A stretch of 64,000 bases of DNA from Cyanobacteria bacterium REEB459 (GCA_018970085.1 JAGWXD010000004.1:1-64000); one strand, 5' to 3'; positions 52,551-61,812 are shown, counted from the stretch's first letter. A program made the numbers and translations. Notes: generated by a model from the letters alone, not told the origin.

Positions 52551-55500
52551 TTATTGTTGATCCGGCTGGGGCTGGTTTTCCACCGCCGGATTAGCGCTCG
52601 GCCAGCAGCGTTCTACCATGCCCTTTAGCAGTACATAGAACACCGGCACCACCAGCAAACTTAGCAGGGTTGCCACCAGTAAGCCCCCGAAGACGGTGTA
52701 GCCTACTGCCCAGCGACTGGCACTGCCCGCCCCCGTAGCCGTCAGCAGGGGGAAAAAGCCGGCCAGGGAAGCTATGCTGGTCATTATAATGGGCCGAAAT
52801 CGTTGCTGGCTGGCGTTAATAGCCGCAGGTACCAGGCCCAGCCCCTGGCCCCTGGCCTGGTTGGCGAATTCAACAATGAGAATGGCGTTTTTACTGGCCA
52901 GGCCAATTAGCATCACCAGCCCCACCTGGGCGTAGATGTTTAGGGTCAGGCCGCGCAGCCAGAGAACAACCAGGGCTCCCAACACCGCCAGGGGAACGGC
53001 CAGCAAGATAATGATGGGGTCGATGTAACTTTCGTACTGCGCCGCCAGCACCAGAAACACCACCCCTAACCCCAGCCCAAACAGAACTGCGGCGGCTCCC
53101 CCCGCGGCTAGTTCTTCTCTGGCGCTGCCCTGCCAGGCCAGGCCCACCGATGGCAGGGCAGCCTGGTCATAGGCCGCGGTCATGGCCCTGATCAGCTGCC
53201 CAGAACTGGCACTGGGAGCCGGTTGTCCCTCTACCTTGATGGAGCGAACTAAATTGAAATGGCTGATCGTAGCCGGCCCGGTAATCTCCTTCTGGCTAGA
53301 TAGGGCTGCCATCGAAACCAGGGTGCCATCCCTGGAGCGCAAATATATAGTGCCGATGTCCTCGGGGTCATTGCGAAAGGGGGCGTCGGCCTGCAACAGG
53401 ACTCGATAGTTGCGGCCGCCAAAGCTAAAGTCGTTGATATACTGGGATCCCAGGTAGGTGCCTAGGGTTGACTGGGCGGCGGCCAGATCAATGCCCAAGG
53501 TTTTCAGGCGATCACGATCAAAATCAACCTGAATTTGGGGAGTACTGGCGCTAAAGGAGCTAAACACCCCAGCGGCGGCAGGAGACTGGTTGGCCACCGC
53601 CATGATCTCCTGACTATTTTTGAAAAACTCCTCCAGGCTAAGCTGCCCACCGCTGCGGTCCTGGAGTTGCATTTCTAGCCCATTGGTGGGGCTAAAGCCA
53701 GGCACAGGGGCAGCATTAAAGGCCACCACCCGGGCCTGCTGAAGGGTAGCCAGGGCCTGGTTGAGTCTGGGCAGCAGACCAAAGACGGAGGCCCTGGCTC
53801 CCGGCCGTTGGTGCCAGGGGGTGAGGGTGGCAAAAAACACTCCCCGGTTAGGGGCGGCACCGTCAAAGCTAAAGCCCGAGATCAAAAAGGTACTCTTAAT
53901 TTCTGGAAATTTAGCCAGAATCGCCTGGCTCCGGGCCATGACCGCCTGGGTATAGGCCAGAGAGACGCCGTCGGGAGCCTGGACCACCCCAATCAGGTAG
54001 CCCTGGTCTTCTGCCGGCACAAAGCCGCCAGGCACCAGCTTTAGCATCAGGCCCATGAGGGCAACTCCGGCGATAAACAGGCCGACTACGCCATAGCGCC
54101 AGCGCATCACCCGCCTGAGGGTCTGCCCATAGGCCAAAATCACCCGCCTGAGGGTGTGATTAAAGCCCCTAAACAATCTACCCAGGGGCCCGGGGGCCGA
54201 GGTTAGAGCCACGGGTCGCAGCAGCAGGGCTGCCATAGCAGGGGAGAAACTCAGGGCGTTGACCGTTGAGATCAAGACCGTAAAGACAATGGTAAGGGCG
54301 AACTGCTGGTAGATCTGACCGCTGGTACCAGGGAAAAAGGCAACGGGAATAAACACCGCCATCAACACCAGAGAGGTAGACAGGACCGCCCCCGACAATT
54401 CGGCCATGGCATCCAGGGCGGCCAAGCGCGGCCGCATACCCTGGGTAATTTTGCTGGCAATGGCTTCAACAACAATAATGGCGTCGTCCACCACCAGGCC
54501 AGTGGCCAGAATTAAGCCAAACAGGGTGAGGGTATTAATAGAAAAACCAAAGGCCAGCAAAAAGCCCAGACTGCCAATTAGAGAAACGGGAATGGCGATG
54601 GCAGGAATCAAGGTGGCGTGCCAATCCTGCAGAAAGATAAAGAGCATCAACAGCACCAGGGCGATCGCCAGAGCCAGGGTGACCAGCAGCTCCTGTAAAG
54701 ACACCCGCACAAATTCAGTGGTGTCAAATACAATTTCAGCCCTAAAGCCAGGGGGAAAGTCGGGCTGCAGGGCGGCCATCCGGTTACGTATGGCCGTGGC
54801 CACCTGCAGGGCATTACTACCCGGTAGCTGGTAGACCAGCAGTCCGGCCGCCGGGTGTTGATCGGTTTTGACATCCAGGCTGTAGTTCTCAGAACCTAAC
54901 TCCACCCGCCCCACATCCTTAAAGCGCACCAGTTGCCCATTAGCGGCCACCTTCAGCACCACCTCTTCAAACTGCTGGGGGGCGCTGAGGCGGTTGGGCA
55001 GGCGCACGGTCAATTGATAGGACTGGTTAGCCTGGCTGGGAGGTGCACCCAGGGCTCCGCCGCCAATTTGAATATTTTGCTCCTTCAGGGCCGCTACCAC
55101 TTCCTCAGGGGTAAGCCCCTGACGGGCCAGGGCGGAGGGGTTCAGCCATAGCCGCATGGCATACTTGCCGGCTCCAAAGATGCGAGCGCTACCCACCCCG
55201 GCAATCCGTTTAATCTCATCGAGAATTAGCAGATCGACGTAGTTATGGAGAAATAAGGGGTCGTAGCGGTCGTCCTCACTGTAGAAGCGATAAACCAGCA
55301 GGGCACTGGGGGATTGGGCCGTCACCGTCACCCCCAACTGGTTAACCTGGGGGGGAAGCTGGGGCTGGGCGATCGCCACCTTATTTTGCAGATTAACTTG
55401 GGCTGCATTGCGGTCCTGACCAGGTAAAAACACCACCTTAATGGTGCTCTCGCCGGTGCTGGTACTGTTGGAAGAGATGTAGTCGATGCCCTCAACCCCA

Positions 55501-55724
55501 TTGATTTCCCGTTCTAAAATCGTGGTAACGGTTTTTTCTACGGTTTCGGCGTCCGCCCCGGGATACTGGGCGGTGACCTGCAATTGCACCGGAGCCAGTT
55601 CTGGTAATTGCTCAATCGGTAGGCGCGGCAGGGCTATCGCCCCTACCAGCAGCATCAACAGAGATAAAACCGTAGCCAGAACTGGCCGACGAATCAGGGT
55701 GTTGGCTATAGACAGCACGGCCAT
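52551..55724 (-). CDS. RND family multidrug efflux permease (HAE1/AcrB type)
   Basis: 1,057 residues from ATG 55724 (MAVLSIANTLIRRPVL), preceded by GAGG; a longer frame upstream overlaps the adaptor gene and is rejected. Twelve membrane helices with two large periplasmic loops. Proton-relay residues are present: LVVDDAIIVVEA in TM4 and GLASKNAILIVEFANQ in TM10. Typical AcrB/HAE1 porter motifs include LPIEQLPELAP and GADAETVEKTV near the start. It exports hydrophobic compounds across the inner membrane with an adaptor and a TolC-like channel. The adaptor gene is 37 bases upstream; the GUN4 gene follows. Confidence 0.95.
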   Translation of the reverse strand: MAVLSIANTLIRRPVLATVLSLLMLLVGAIALPRLPIEQLPELAPVQLQVTAQYPGADAETVEKTVTTILEREINGVEGIDYISSNSTSTGESTIKVVFLPGQDRNAAQVNLQNKVAIAQPQLPPQVNQLGVTVTAQSPSALLVYRFYSEDDRYDPLFLHNYVDLLILDEIKRIAGVGSARIFGAGKYAMRLWLNPSALARQGLTPEEVVAALKEQNIQIGGGALGAPPSQANQSYQLTVRLPNRLSAPQQFEEVVLKVAANGQLVRFKDVGRVELGSENYSLDVKTDQHPAAGLLVYQLPGSNALQVATAIRNRMAALQPDFPPGFRAEIVFDTTEFVRVSLQELLVTLALAIALVLLMLFIFLQDWHATLIPAIAIPVSLIGSLGFLLAFGFSINTLTLFGLILATGLVVDDAIIVVEAIASKITQGMRPRLAALDAMAELSGAVLSTSLVLMAVFIPVAFFPGTSGQIYQQFALTIVFTVLISTVNALSFSPAMAALLLRPVALTSAPGPLGRLFRGFNHTLRRVILAYGQTLRRVMRWRYGVVGLFIAGVALMGLMLKLVPGGFVPAEDQGYLIGVVQAPDGVSLAYTQAVMARSQAILAKFPEIKSTFLISGFSFDGAAPNRGVFFATLTPWHQRPGARASVFGLLPRLNQALATLQQARVVAFNAAPVPGFSPTNGLEMQLQDRSGGQLSLEEFFKNSQEIMAVANQSPAAAGVFSSFSASTPQIQVDFDRDRLKTLGIDLAAAQSTLGTYLGSQYINDFSFGGRNYRVLLQADAPFRNDPEDIGTIYLRSRDGTLVSMAALSSQKEITGPATISHFNLVRSIKVEGQPAPSASSGQLIRAMTAAYDQAALPSVGLAWQGSAREELAAGGAAAVLFGLGLGVVFLVLAAQYESYIDPIIILLAVPLAVLGALVVLWLRGLTLNIYAQVGLVMLIGLASKNAILIVEFANQARGQGLGLVPAAINASQQRFRPIIMTSIASLAGFFPLLTATGAGSASRWAVGYTVFGGLLVATLLSLLVVPVFYVLLKGMVERCWPSANPAVENQPQPDQQ

Positions 55725-55761
55725 CGGGTCTACCTCAAGGGGGAAAACATCCTGGTCGGGG

Positions 55762-57024
55762 TCAGGTGCCAGCCGCAGGGGCTGCATCAGAGGGCTGGGC
55801 TTGAATGGTGATCCCATCCCTGAGTCTGAGAATATTGGTCACAATAATTTCATCCCCGGCCCTGAGGCCGGTGATCACCCGGTAACTATCGCCCTGCCGG
55901 CTGCCAAGCTGAACTGGCCGCTGGGCAGCAACCTGGGTAGCCTGCCCAGGCTGATTAGTCTGGGACCTGACCACATAAACAAAACTTTGCCCCCCCAGCC
56001 GAGAAACCGCCACCGCTGGCACCAACAGGGCGGTAGTGGTCCTCCAGATAATTCGCGCCTGCACCATCTGACCATCCCGCAGGGTCCTGGCCTCATTGGG
56101 AAAACGGGCCTTCACCAGAATTGACTGGGCCAGGCTACTGACGTTGGGAGCGATAAAGCCAAGGGTCCCCGTCGCCAGGGAGATGCCACTGTCAGGATCT
56201 AGCAGTTCTACCGGCAAACCAGAACGCAGTTGGTTAGAGCGCTGAGTAGGTACCTGCAACTTGAGCAGGAGTACCTGATTTTGAATAATCGCACTAATAG
56301 ATTGCCCGGCGGCGACCAGATCCCCCGGGCGCAGAGCGATTTCTCCCAATTGCCCCGCCACCGGAGCCGTGATCTGACTGAAGCCCAGGTCCTGCTGTTT
56401 AACAGCCACCTGGGAACGGTTCTGCTGCCAGGTGGAAATAGCCTGGTTTAAAGTCGCCTGGGCCGCCTGGAAGCCTTCTTGAGCTCGCCTTTCAGCGGTT
56501 GATGCCAGCTCCAGTCGATTGCGGGCACTGTCCAACTCCTGCCGACTAAGGGCTCCCTTGCTGGCCAGGCTCTGGTTACGGCTGAAATCCTGCTGGGCCA
56601 ACTGCAAGTTGGCCTGGGCTTGCTGCCAGTTGGCCTGGGCCGAGCGTACCTGGGCAGCAGCGGCCTGTTGAGCGAACTCGGCCGCTTGGGCGGCGGCTTG
56701 GGAGCTATTAACCTCCGCCTGTAGTTTGTCCGGCTGTAATTGCAAAATCACCTGGCCCGGCTTCACCAGTGCCCCTGAACTGAGAAAAATTCGGGCTACT
56801 CGACCACCCACCTCGGGCTTTAAATCTACCCGTTGCTCGGCCTCCAGAATGCCTGAAAACTCAGAGCTATCTTCAATGCTGCCGAGCTTAAGGGTTTGGG
56901 TTTGTACTGGAATCGACGCCGGCATAGCCTGGAGGGAGGGACCCGCGCAGGCGGTGGCGACCAAGCCCAGGGCCATGATTAGCCCTAGGCTTCGCCAGCC
57001 AGCCAGGGAAGGAAGAGTAGCCAT
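55762..57024 (-). CDS. RND efflux periplasmic adaptor (membrane fusion protein)
   Basis: 420 residues. Lipoprotein signal ending in lipobox VATAC, biotinyl-lipoyl-like halves (VDLKPEVGGRVARIFLSSGA and FSQITAPVAGQLGEIALRPG), a long coiled-coil hairpin between (about 100-215, alanine/glutamine-rich), beta barrel and membrane-proximal domain (about 240-410). It bridges the RND pump to an outer-membrane channel, not encoded here. ATG at 57024; ccsA ends six bases upstream. Confidence 0.94.
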   Translation of the reverse strand: MATLPSLAGWRSLGLIMALGLVATACAGPSLQAMPASIPVQTQTLKLGSIEDSSEFSGILEAEQRVDLKPEVGGRVARIFLSSGALVKPGQVILQLQPDKLQAEVNSSQAAAQAAEFAQQAAAAQVRSAQANWQQAQANLQLAQQDFSRNQSLASKGALSRQELDSARNRLELASTAERRAQEGFQAAQATLNQAISTWQQNRSQVAVKQQDLGFSQITAPVAGQLGEIALRPGDLVAAGQSISAIIQNQVLLLKLQVPTQRSNQLRSGLPVELLDPDSGISLATGTLGFIAPNVSSLAQSILVKARFPNEARTLRDGQMVQARIIWRTTTALLVPAVAVSRLGGQSFVYVVRSQTNQPGQATQVAAQRPVQLGSRQGDSYRVITGLRAGDEIIVTNILRLRDGITIQAQPSDAAPAAGT

Positions 57025-57030
57025 AGAGTT

Positions 57031-58026
57031 CTAGAAAAACCAGCCGTAGCTGTGCAAACCTTTACCTAAAATGTTTACCCCCAAATAGCAGACCCAAACT
57101 ACAATAAATCCTGTCGCCGCCAAGATGGCCGGTCGCCGTCCCTGCCAGCCGCGGGTAATGCGGGCATGCAGGTAGGCGGCAAAGACTAACCAGGTAATCA
57201 GGGCCCAGGTCTCCTTTGGGTCCCAACTCCAATAGGACCCCCAGGCTTCGTTAGCCCACACAGCTCCGGCAATAATGCCAATGGTCAACAGGGGAAAACC
57301 CAGTCCTATCATCCGGTAGCTAATGTTATCCAGGCTGTCCGCCAGAGTCAGAGCCTGAAATTCTAGCCCCACCCCGGCGGTCATGGGTGTCGGTGACTCT
57401 AGGCTGAGGGGGCCCACCGGTGCCACCAGCACGGCCTGGGGGGAGGTCGAGACAGCAACCAGCCGGGCAGATCTAGCCTGCCGAAAACTACCGGTCCCCA
57501 CCGAACTACCCTTAAGCTCGATCGCCTGGCCTCGGGTCACCATCAGAAAGGCCATGGCAATTAGAGACCCCACCAGCAGGGCGGCATAACTCAGCAGCAT
57601 GACACTGACATGCATCATTAACCAGTTTGACTTCAACGCCGGCACCAGGGGCTCTGAACCCTGCATATTATCTGGCAGCGAGAGGGCGGCAAAGGCCGTT
57701 ACCGCCATAGCCAGCGGGGCGGTGACAACCCCGACTAGATGGCTGCGACTCATGACCTCAGCCACCAGATGCATAGCCGTCAATCCCCAGGCCAGGGCGA
57801 ACAACGACTCGTAGAGGTTGCTCATGGGAAAGTACCCCCCCTCTGCCCAGCGGGCTACCAGCAAAGCCGCAATGGTGAGATTGGCGGCGGCCATGCCAGC
57901 GGTACCCAGGACTGGCAGTAGTCTCAATCGAGGAAAGGCTGCCCCGCCCCAGTAAAGCAGTAGGGTGGCCAATAGCACCGCAAAGGAGGTATTGTCTAAC
58001 CCCCTTTGAAGATCAATTAAACTCAT
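57031..58026 (-). CDS. ccsA: Cytochrome c biogenesis protein CcsA (system II)
   Basis: 331 residues with about eight hydrophobic helices. The tryptophan-rich [18 protein letters not shown] motif (about 255) with flanking histidines ([22 protein letters not shown]) marks the heme-handling protein that delivers heme to apocytochromes c in the thylakoid lumen, together with CcsB (Ccs1). Some databases name this family CcsB. Full length. ATG at 58026. It is followed within six bases by the RND adaptor gene, a strong operon sign. Confidence 0.94.
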   Translation of the reverse strand: MSLIDLQRGLDNTSFAVLLATLLLYWGGAAFPRLRLLPVLGTAGMAAANLTIAALLVARWAEGGYFPMSNLYESLFALAWGLTAMHLVAEVMSRSHLVGVVTAPLAMAVTAFAALSLPDNMQGSEPLVPALKSNWLMMHVSVMLLSYAALLVGSLIAMAFLMVTRGQAIELKGSSVGTGSFRQARSARLVAVSTSPQAVLVAPVGPLSLESPTPMTAGVGLEFQALTLADSLDNISYRMIGLGFPLLTIGIIAGAVWANEAWGSYWSWDPKETWALITWLVFAAYLHARITRGWQGRRPAILAATGFIVVWVCYLGVNILGKGLHSYGWFF

Positions 58027-58108
58027 AGAGGCGGCTCAGGCAAACAGTATTTTCCTATCCTAACGACTTTTGGCCAGAGGACAAGCGCTTTCCTGGCGGC
58101 CAGGCCAA

Positions 58109-59299
58109 TTAATCGGGTAGGTTATACTGCCGGACAATCCGTTGGGCAAACTCTGGCACCTGGGCCTCCAGTTTGTCTGGGTGGTGGCGTTTCAGGTACA
58201 GGTAATTACGGGTAAAGTGGGAATCGATAGAAAAACGGGCATATTCCAGGCCCTTGGGCCCAAACCGCTCGATCAGCACCCCCATCAGGCGGGCCGCCCA
58301 CATCGGTAGGGTAACGCCGCGATCGTAGGCCGGAATACTCTGCTGCACCGCCTGGTGGCGATCGCCCTGGCTACTTACCCCTTGGGTCTCCAATTGATCT
58401 AAAACCAGCTCCAGCATCTGCTGCCCCTTGGGGTTGCGCACCACCAGCCACTGCCAGCCAAAGGGGGCGCCCATATAGCCCACCACCAGATCGGCCAACC
58501 CATTGACGTAGTCGAAGCAACTCATACAGGATGGGGCAAACACATCCTTTAATTGGTTAGTTTTTAAGCCAAAGAAGGGAACCGTTTCGGTGGAGCCATC
58601 CTCGTGCTTAAAGTGAACCCGAAAGTCTTGCATAAACTCGTAGTGCACCACCGTCTCAGGGGAACGACTGGTGGTTTCTAGAAATTTTTGCAACCCAGCC
58701 CGATTAACGTTATCTACGCAGGGGGTACCCAGGACGTAAAGCTGCTCTAAACCGAGCTTGTCCTGCACCGATCGCAGAGCCTGAATCTGACAACCCACCC
58801 CAATCACCAGCAGACGCCTCAGGCCTGACCGCTGAATTTCTTCCAGCACCGACAGATTGGGAGAGAGGGTGGGCTTATTGACCCGGGCAGCCAGAATCTG
58901 CTCTGGCCTAGTGGCCAGAATCGGTTGGGGCGCAAAGCGATCGGTGGCACTATTTTGCACACAGACCACCCCCTCCACCACCCCCCGGGTGAGCATCGTG
59001 GTAGCAATGGTGGTGACAATGCCGGTCCATTGGGCACCGGCAATGGGCTGCCGCTTACGGGCTGCCATCATCTCCTCGTGAACACCGAAATAAAGTTCTT
59101 GCTCGCGGTCCAGATGGCGGGCTCGACCATGGCTCTGCTGCTCTAACTGGGGAAACTGCTGGTGCAAAAAGGCACAGGCCTGACGGACATAGTGAATATA
59201 GGGAGTGTCGCACAGCCCGCAGTCGCTGCACAGCTCCCGGGCCGGCCGCGGTACACCCCGGGGCAACCCCCTGGCTTTGTGGTGGGGGGCCAGAGTCAT
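58109..59299 (-). CDS. bciB: 3,8-divinyl (proto)chlorophyllide 8-vinyl reductase, ferredoxin type (BciB)
   Basis: 396 residues, FrhB/F420-hydrogenase-beta family. ELCSDCGLCDTPYIHYVRQA near the N-terminus holds cluster cysteines, and GTPCVDNVNR and APSCMSCFDYVNG further cysteines. This is the form found in cyanobacteria (slr1923) that reduces the 8-vinyl group of divinyl chlorophyllide with ferredoxin; the related plant enzyme is hydroxymethyl-chlorophyll a reductase. ATG 59299 (MTLAPHHKARGL) fits relatives; longer in-frame starts add 12-24 unmatched residues. First gene of the five-gene leftward cluster. Confidence 0.92.
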   Translation of the reverse strand: MTLAPHHKARGLPRGVPRPARELCSDCGLCDTPYIHYVRQACAFLHQQFPQLEQQSHGRARHLDREQELYFGVHEEMMAARKRQPIAGAQWTGIVTTIATTMLTRGVVEGVVCVQNSATDRFAPQPILATRPEQILAARVNKPTLSPNLSVLEEIQRSGLRRLLVIGVGCQIQALRSVQDKLGLEQLYVLGTPCVDNVNRAGLQKFLETTSRSPETVVHYEFMQDFRVHFKHEDGSTETVPFFGLKTNQLKDVFAPSCMSCFDYVNGLADLVVGYMGAPFGWQWLVVRNPKGQQMLELVLDQLETQGVSSQGDRHQAVQQSIPAYDRGVTLPMWAARLMGVLIERFGPKGLEYARFSIDSHFTRNYLYLKRHHPDKLEAQVPEFAQRIVRQYNLPD

Positions 59300-59454
59300 G
59301 GGCTCAATCCTAATAACGAAACCTCTTTCAACCATATCGCAAGACCCGAGCCCTGGCCAACCCCTTGTCATAGCAGTACACTTGAATTATAGTTGGTTCA
59401 TTCGTACCCACGCAGTAGTTCCACTACTGTTCCCGTTCTTCCCTTTGATTTGCC

Positions 59455-60516
59455 ATGACCCCTACTACTTCCAATCCCCCTACCAAAGGTCGTGCCAGTG
59501 GTACAGCCACCAAGGGCCGCGCCCGGGTCACCCCCGCAGCCCATGGCAGTACCCCCCTACTGGCCCTGGATGCAGGTAATTACGACCTCAAGTTCTACGG
59601 CGGCAACGGCCATCCCAAGGCCATCCGCTCAGTCCGCTACCAACTGCCCCAGGGACGCGATGCGGTCAGTTATTCCGACGCCTCCCCCCTGATTGAACTG
59701 GCCGATGGTCGGCGTTACCATTTTGGTGCCCAATCCTACAAGTATCGCCGGCAGCAACAAACCGTGATTGAAAATAAGGTGGAGTTGGCCCGCCTCCACC
59801 TCTACGCCTGTCTGGAGCCCCTGGCTGGGGAAGTAGCCGACTACGGCTTGAATTTACTGGTATCTACCCCCGATCCCGGTCGCCACGGAGAGGCGATCAA
59901 GGAGCAACTGATCGGTTCCCACGAGTTTATCCGCAACGATATCGAGTTTCAGGTCAAGGTCGAGTCGGTCGCAGTAGAACGGGAAGGCATGGGCGCTTAC
60001 CACTACGCCCGCAGCCAGGGGCTGATTCCCGACCATGGCTACACCATTGTCATTGACATCGGCGGAGGTACCTGGCTAACCCGCCTGGTGGATGCCTCCG
60101 CAGAGGTGATCGACGAAAACATTATGGACCGGGGCGGTACCTACGAATTGGCAGCGGCCATTAGTTTCGATCGCCGCCTGACCGATCACCTGGGCAATAG
60201 CGCCGATCCCTGTATTGTCATGGATGGCTTTCGGGTTGATCATGTCTACGCCGATACGGGTTTAGCCTGGGGCGACTGGTTAGATGAATACCTGGAACCC
60301 TGGTTTAAGGGCATCTTTCAAACGGTCAAAGCCCAGTACACCCCCTATATGCCCCGAGTTACCCGGTTTCTGGTGACCGGTGGCGGTTCTCATCTGATCT
60401 CTGAACGATTACAAGGCCATCCCTTGTTCACCGTTATGGGAGATCCCCAGTTTGCCAATGTCCGTGGTTTGTTTTTAATGACCAGTGATAACCAACTATG
60501 CATGACAACAAAGTAA
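59455..60516 (+). CDS. ParM/StbA family actin-like protein
   Basis: 353 residues. After a low-complexity basic N-terminal extension (about 1-35), the actin-fold shows phosphate-1 LLALDAGNYDLKFYGG (about 35-50), phosphate-2 IVIDIGGGTWLTRL (about 199-212) and adenosine motif FLVTGGGSHLISERLQG. This is the ParM/StbA-like actin family; plasmid ParM filaments push replicons apart. The next gene starts inside its last codons (18-bp overlap after frame shift), the layout of parM-parR pairs. Located on what looks like chromosome, between bciB and rnc. ATG at 59455. Confidence 0.88.
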   Translation: MTPTTSNPPTKGRASGTATKGRARVTPAAHGSTPLLALDAGNYDLKFYGGNGHPKAIRSVRYQLPQGRDAVSYSDASPLIELADGRRYHFGAQSYKYRRQQQTVIENKVELARLHLYACLEPLAGEVADYGLNLLVSTPDPGRHGEAIKEQLIGSHEFIRNDIEFQVKVESVAVEREGMGAYHYARSQGLIPDHGYTIVIDIGGGTWLTRLVDASAEVIDENIMDRGGTYELAAAISFDRRLTDHLGNSADPCIVMDGFRVDHVYADTGLAWGDWLDEYLEPWFKGIFQTVKAQYTPYMPRVTRFLVTGGGSHLISERLQGHPLFTVMGDPQFANVRGLFLMTSDNQLCMTTK

Positions 60517-60776
60517 GACTCAGTTACGACGTTCTGGAAAAGGCTGACCGCATTGCCCAAGAGTGGGGGTTAAAGAACGCTCGGGCAGCGGTAGAAGCAG
60601 TTTTCCGTCGCTATTGTGACGATTACCTCTACGGGCGGCCAGGGGAGGTCAATTCAGGGCTGGGCTCTGGGCGCTTCTCTAGCTTTACCGCCGTCGCCGC
60701 CCCTGGCTTTTCCCCTGGGACTGGGTCTTCACCCTGCGAGGCGATCGCAGCCCTCGATCAGCTCTTAGCCCTCTAG
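60498..60776 (+). CDS. Small putative ribbon-helix-helix partner of the ParM-like protein
   Basis: 92 residues overlapping the end of the ParM-like gene by 19 bases. The N-terminal 45 residues read like an RHH fold: strand KVRLSYDV, helix LEKADRIAQEW, then NARAAVEAVFRRYCDDYLYG. The C-terminal half is glycine/serine-rich and probably disordered, ending in a helix IAALDQLLAL. By position it corresponds to ParR, which binds parC and caps ParM filaments with its C-terminal peptide. The role is inferred from context. Confidence 0.65.
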   Translation: MHDNKVRLSYDVLEKADRIAQEWGLKNARAAVEAVFRRYCDDYLYGRPGEVNSGLGSGRFSSFTAVAAPGFSPGTGSSPCEAIAALDQLLAL

Positions 60777-60807
60777 GTGTCCGCCGCATCGGCCACCCAT
60801 CCCCTGG

Positions 60808-60864
60808 AACCTTTTAGGACATTTCCCTGGCCACAATTGCTCAGGGAAATTGTCCTAAAAGGTT
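60808..60864. terminator. Long inverted repeat before tRNA-Ser
   Basis: Arms AACCTTTTAGGACATTTCCC and GGGAAATTGTCCTAAAAGGT pair over about 22 bp with one bulge, loop about 12 bases. It ends 15 bases before the tRNA. It could terminate the ParM/partner transcript or serve as a protein-binding site. No long T run. Confidence 0.65.
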
Positions 60865-60879
60865 AAAATAAGTTCATCA

Positions 60880-60966
60880 GGAGAGGTGGCAGAGCGGTTG
60901 AATGCGGCAGACTCGAAATCTGTTTTAGGGTCAAACCTAACGAGGGTTCGAATCCCTCCCTCTCCG
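60880..60966 (+). tRNA. tRNA-Ser (anticodon CGA)
   Basis: 87 bases, class II. Acceptor GGAGAGG pairs with CCTCTCC (discriminator G), anticodon loop CTCGAAA gives CGA, long variable arm, and T-loop GGTTCGAATCC. The CCA end is not encoded. Confidence 0.96.
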
Positions 60967-61020
60967 TTAAATTTTTAGGGCTTTTCCCTGCCCCCCCAAC
61001 TAGCCCAGAAAGGATAGGTA

Positions 61021-61686
61021 GTGCTGTCGTTACCAGTCTTTCAAAACCCCGACTTGCTACTCCAGGCCCTCACCCATAGTTCCTACGCCCGCCAGCACCC
61101 TGGTACTGCAGATTACGAACGTCTGGAATTTCTAGGCGATAGCATCATCGAGCTGGTGGTGCGTGACCTGCTCTATGCTCGCCACCCCAACGCCCCAGAG
61201 GGAGAACTCTCCCAGCGCAGCGATCGGCTGGTGAATCAGGCCTGTCTAGCCGACCTGGCGGTACAGTTAGGTCTTCCTGATCGCCTCCGTCTGGGGGTGG
61301 GGGCTCAGCGAGAACGCCAGAACCCCAGCCTGCAGGCCGATGTATTTGAAGCTGTGATTGGAGCCTATCGTCTGGACGCAGGCCTGGAGTCCACCTACAC
61401 CTACCTAGTTGCTCTATTTACCCCCCTGCTGGAAGAGTCCTGGGATGTGGTCAGCCTTGACCCGGTGAGTCAACTACAGGAATACCTCCAATCCCGGCCC
61501 GGTCTACCCATGCCCAGTTACCAGGTACTAGGGGAAACCGGACCCGACCATGCTCCCTGCTTTACCGTAGCGGTGCTAATTGATGGACAGGTTTACGGCG
61601 TCGGCCGCGGTGGCAGCAAGCGCATCGCCCGTAAAAGAGCGGCCCTGGCTACCCTCAAACAAATGGATACATGCCCCCTAAATTAG
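61021..61686 (+). CDS. rnc: Ribonuclease III
   Basis: 221 residues with GTG start (61021). Signature YERLEFLGDSIIELVV (about 32-47) and ADVFEAVIGA (about 115) carry the four acidic metal ligands; residues 150-220 form the double-stranded RNA-binding domain (QLQEYLQSRPGLPMPSYQV, GRGGSKRIARKRAALATL). It cuts structured RNA in rRNA and mRNA processing. Full length. The stop codon lies within a terminator stem. Confidence 0.95.
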   Translation: MLSLPVFQNPDLLLQALTHSSYARQHPGTADYERLEFLGDSIIELVVRDLLYARHPNAPEGELSQRSDRLVNQACLADLAVQLGLPDRLRLGVGAQRERQNPSLQADVFEAVIGAYRLDAGLESTYTYLVALFTPLLEESWDVVSLDPVSQLQEYLQSRPGLPMPSYQVLGETGPDHAPCFTVAVLIDGQVYGVGRGGSKRIARKRAALATLKQMDTCPLN

Positions 61687-61704
61687 CAGCTAATTTAGGG
61701 GGCA
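61672..61704. terminator. Hairpin overlapping the rnc stop codon
   Basis: Perfect 14-bp arms TGCCCCCTAAATTA / TAATTTAGGGGGCA with loop GCAGC. It begins inside the rnc C-terminus and can serve both rnc and the convergent 33-residue gene. No T run. Confidence 0.8.
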
Positions 61705-61710
61705 GCGCCA

Positions 61711-61812
61711 TTAGGAACGCCGCCCAGGACCGATAACCAGCCAGGTAATGGTCAGTAGAAAACTGACATAACCGATAACAAACACCCACTCCTGCCAGTT
61801 TGTAAACTCCAT
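61711..61812 (-). CDS. 33-residue single-span membrane protein
   Basis: Complete small gene: ATG 61812, TAA 61711-61713. The peptide starts MEFTNWQEWVF, has one membrane helix (VIGYVSFLLTITWLVIG) and a basic end PGRRS, giving an N-out/C-in topology. AAGGA lies about a dozen bases and GAGG four bases before the start. It begins four bases after the stop of the thioesterase gene, so it is translated from the same mRNA. It resembles in size the small subunits of photosystems, b6f or NDH, but I do not recognise it as any named one. Confidence 0.65.
   Translation of the reverse strand: MEFTNWQEWVFVIGYVSFLLTITWLVIGPGRRS

Noticed and set aside
55725..55817. Longer N-terminus of the RND permease
   Set aside because: It would overlap the adaptor gene by 56 bases and add residues before the canonical family start; GAGG precedes the ATG at 55724.
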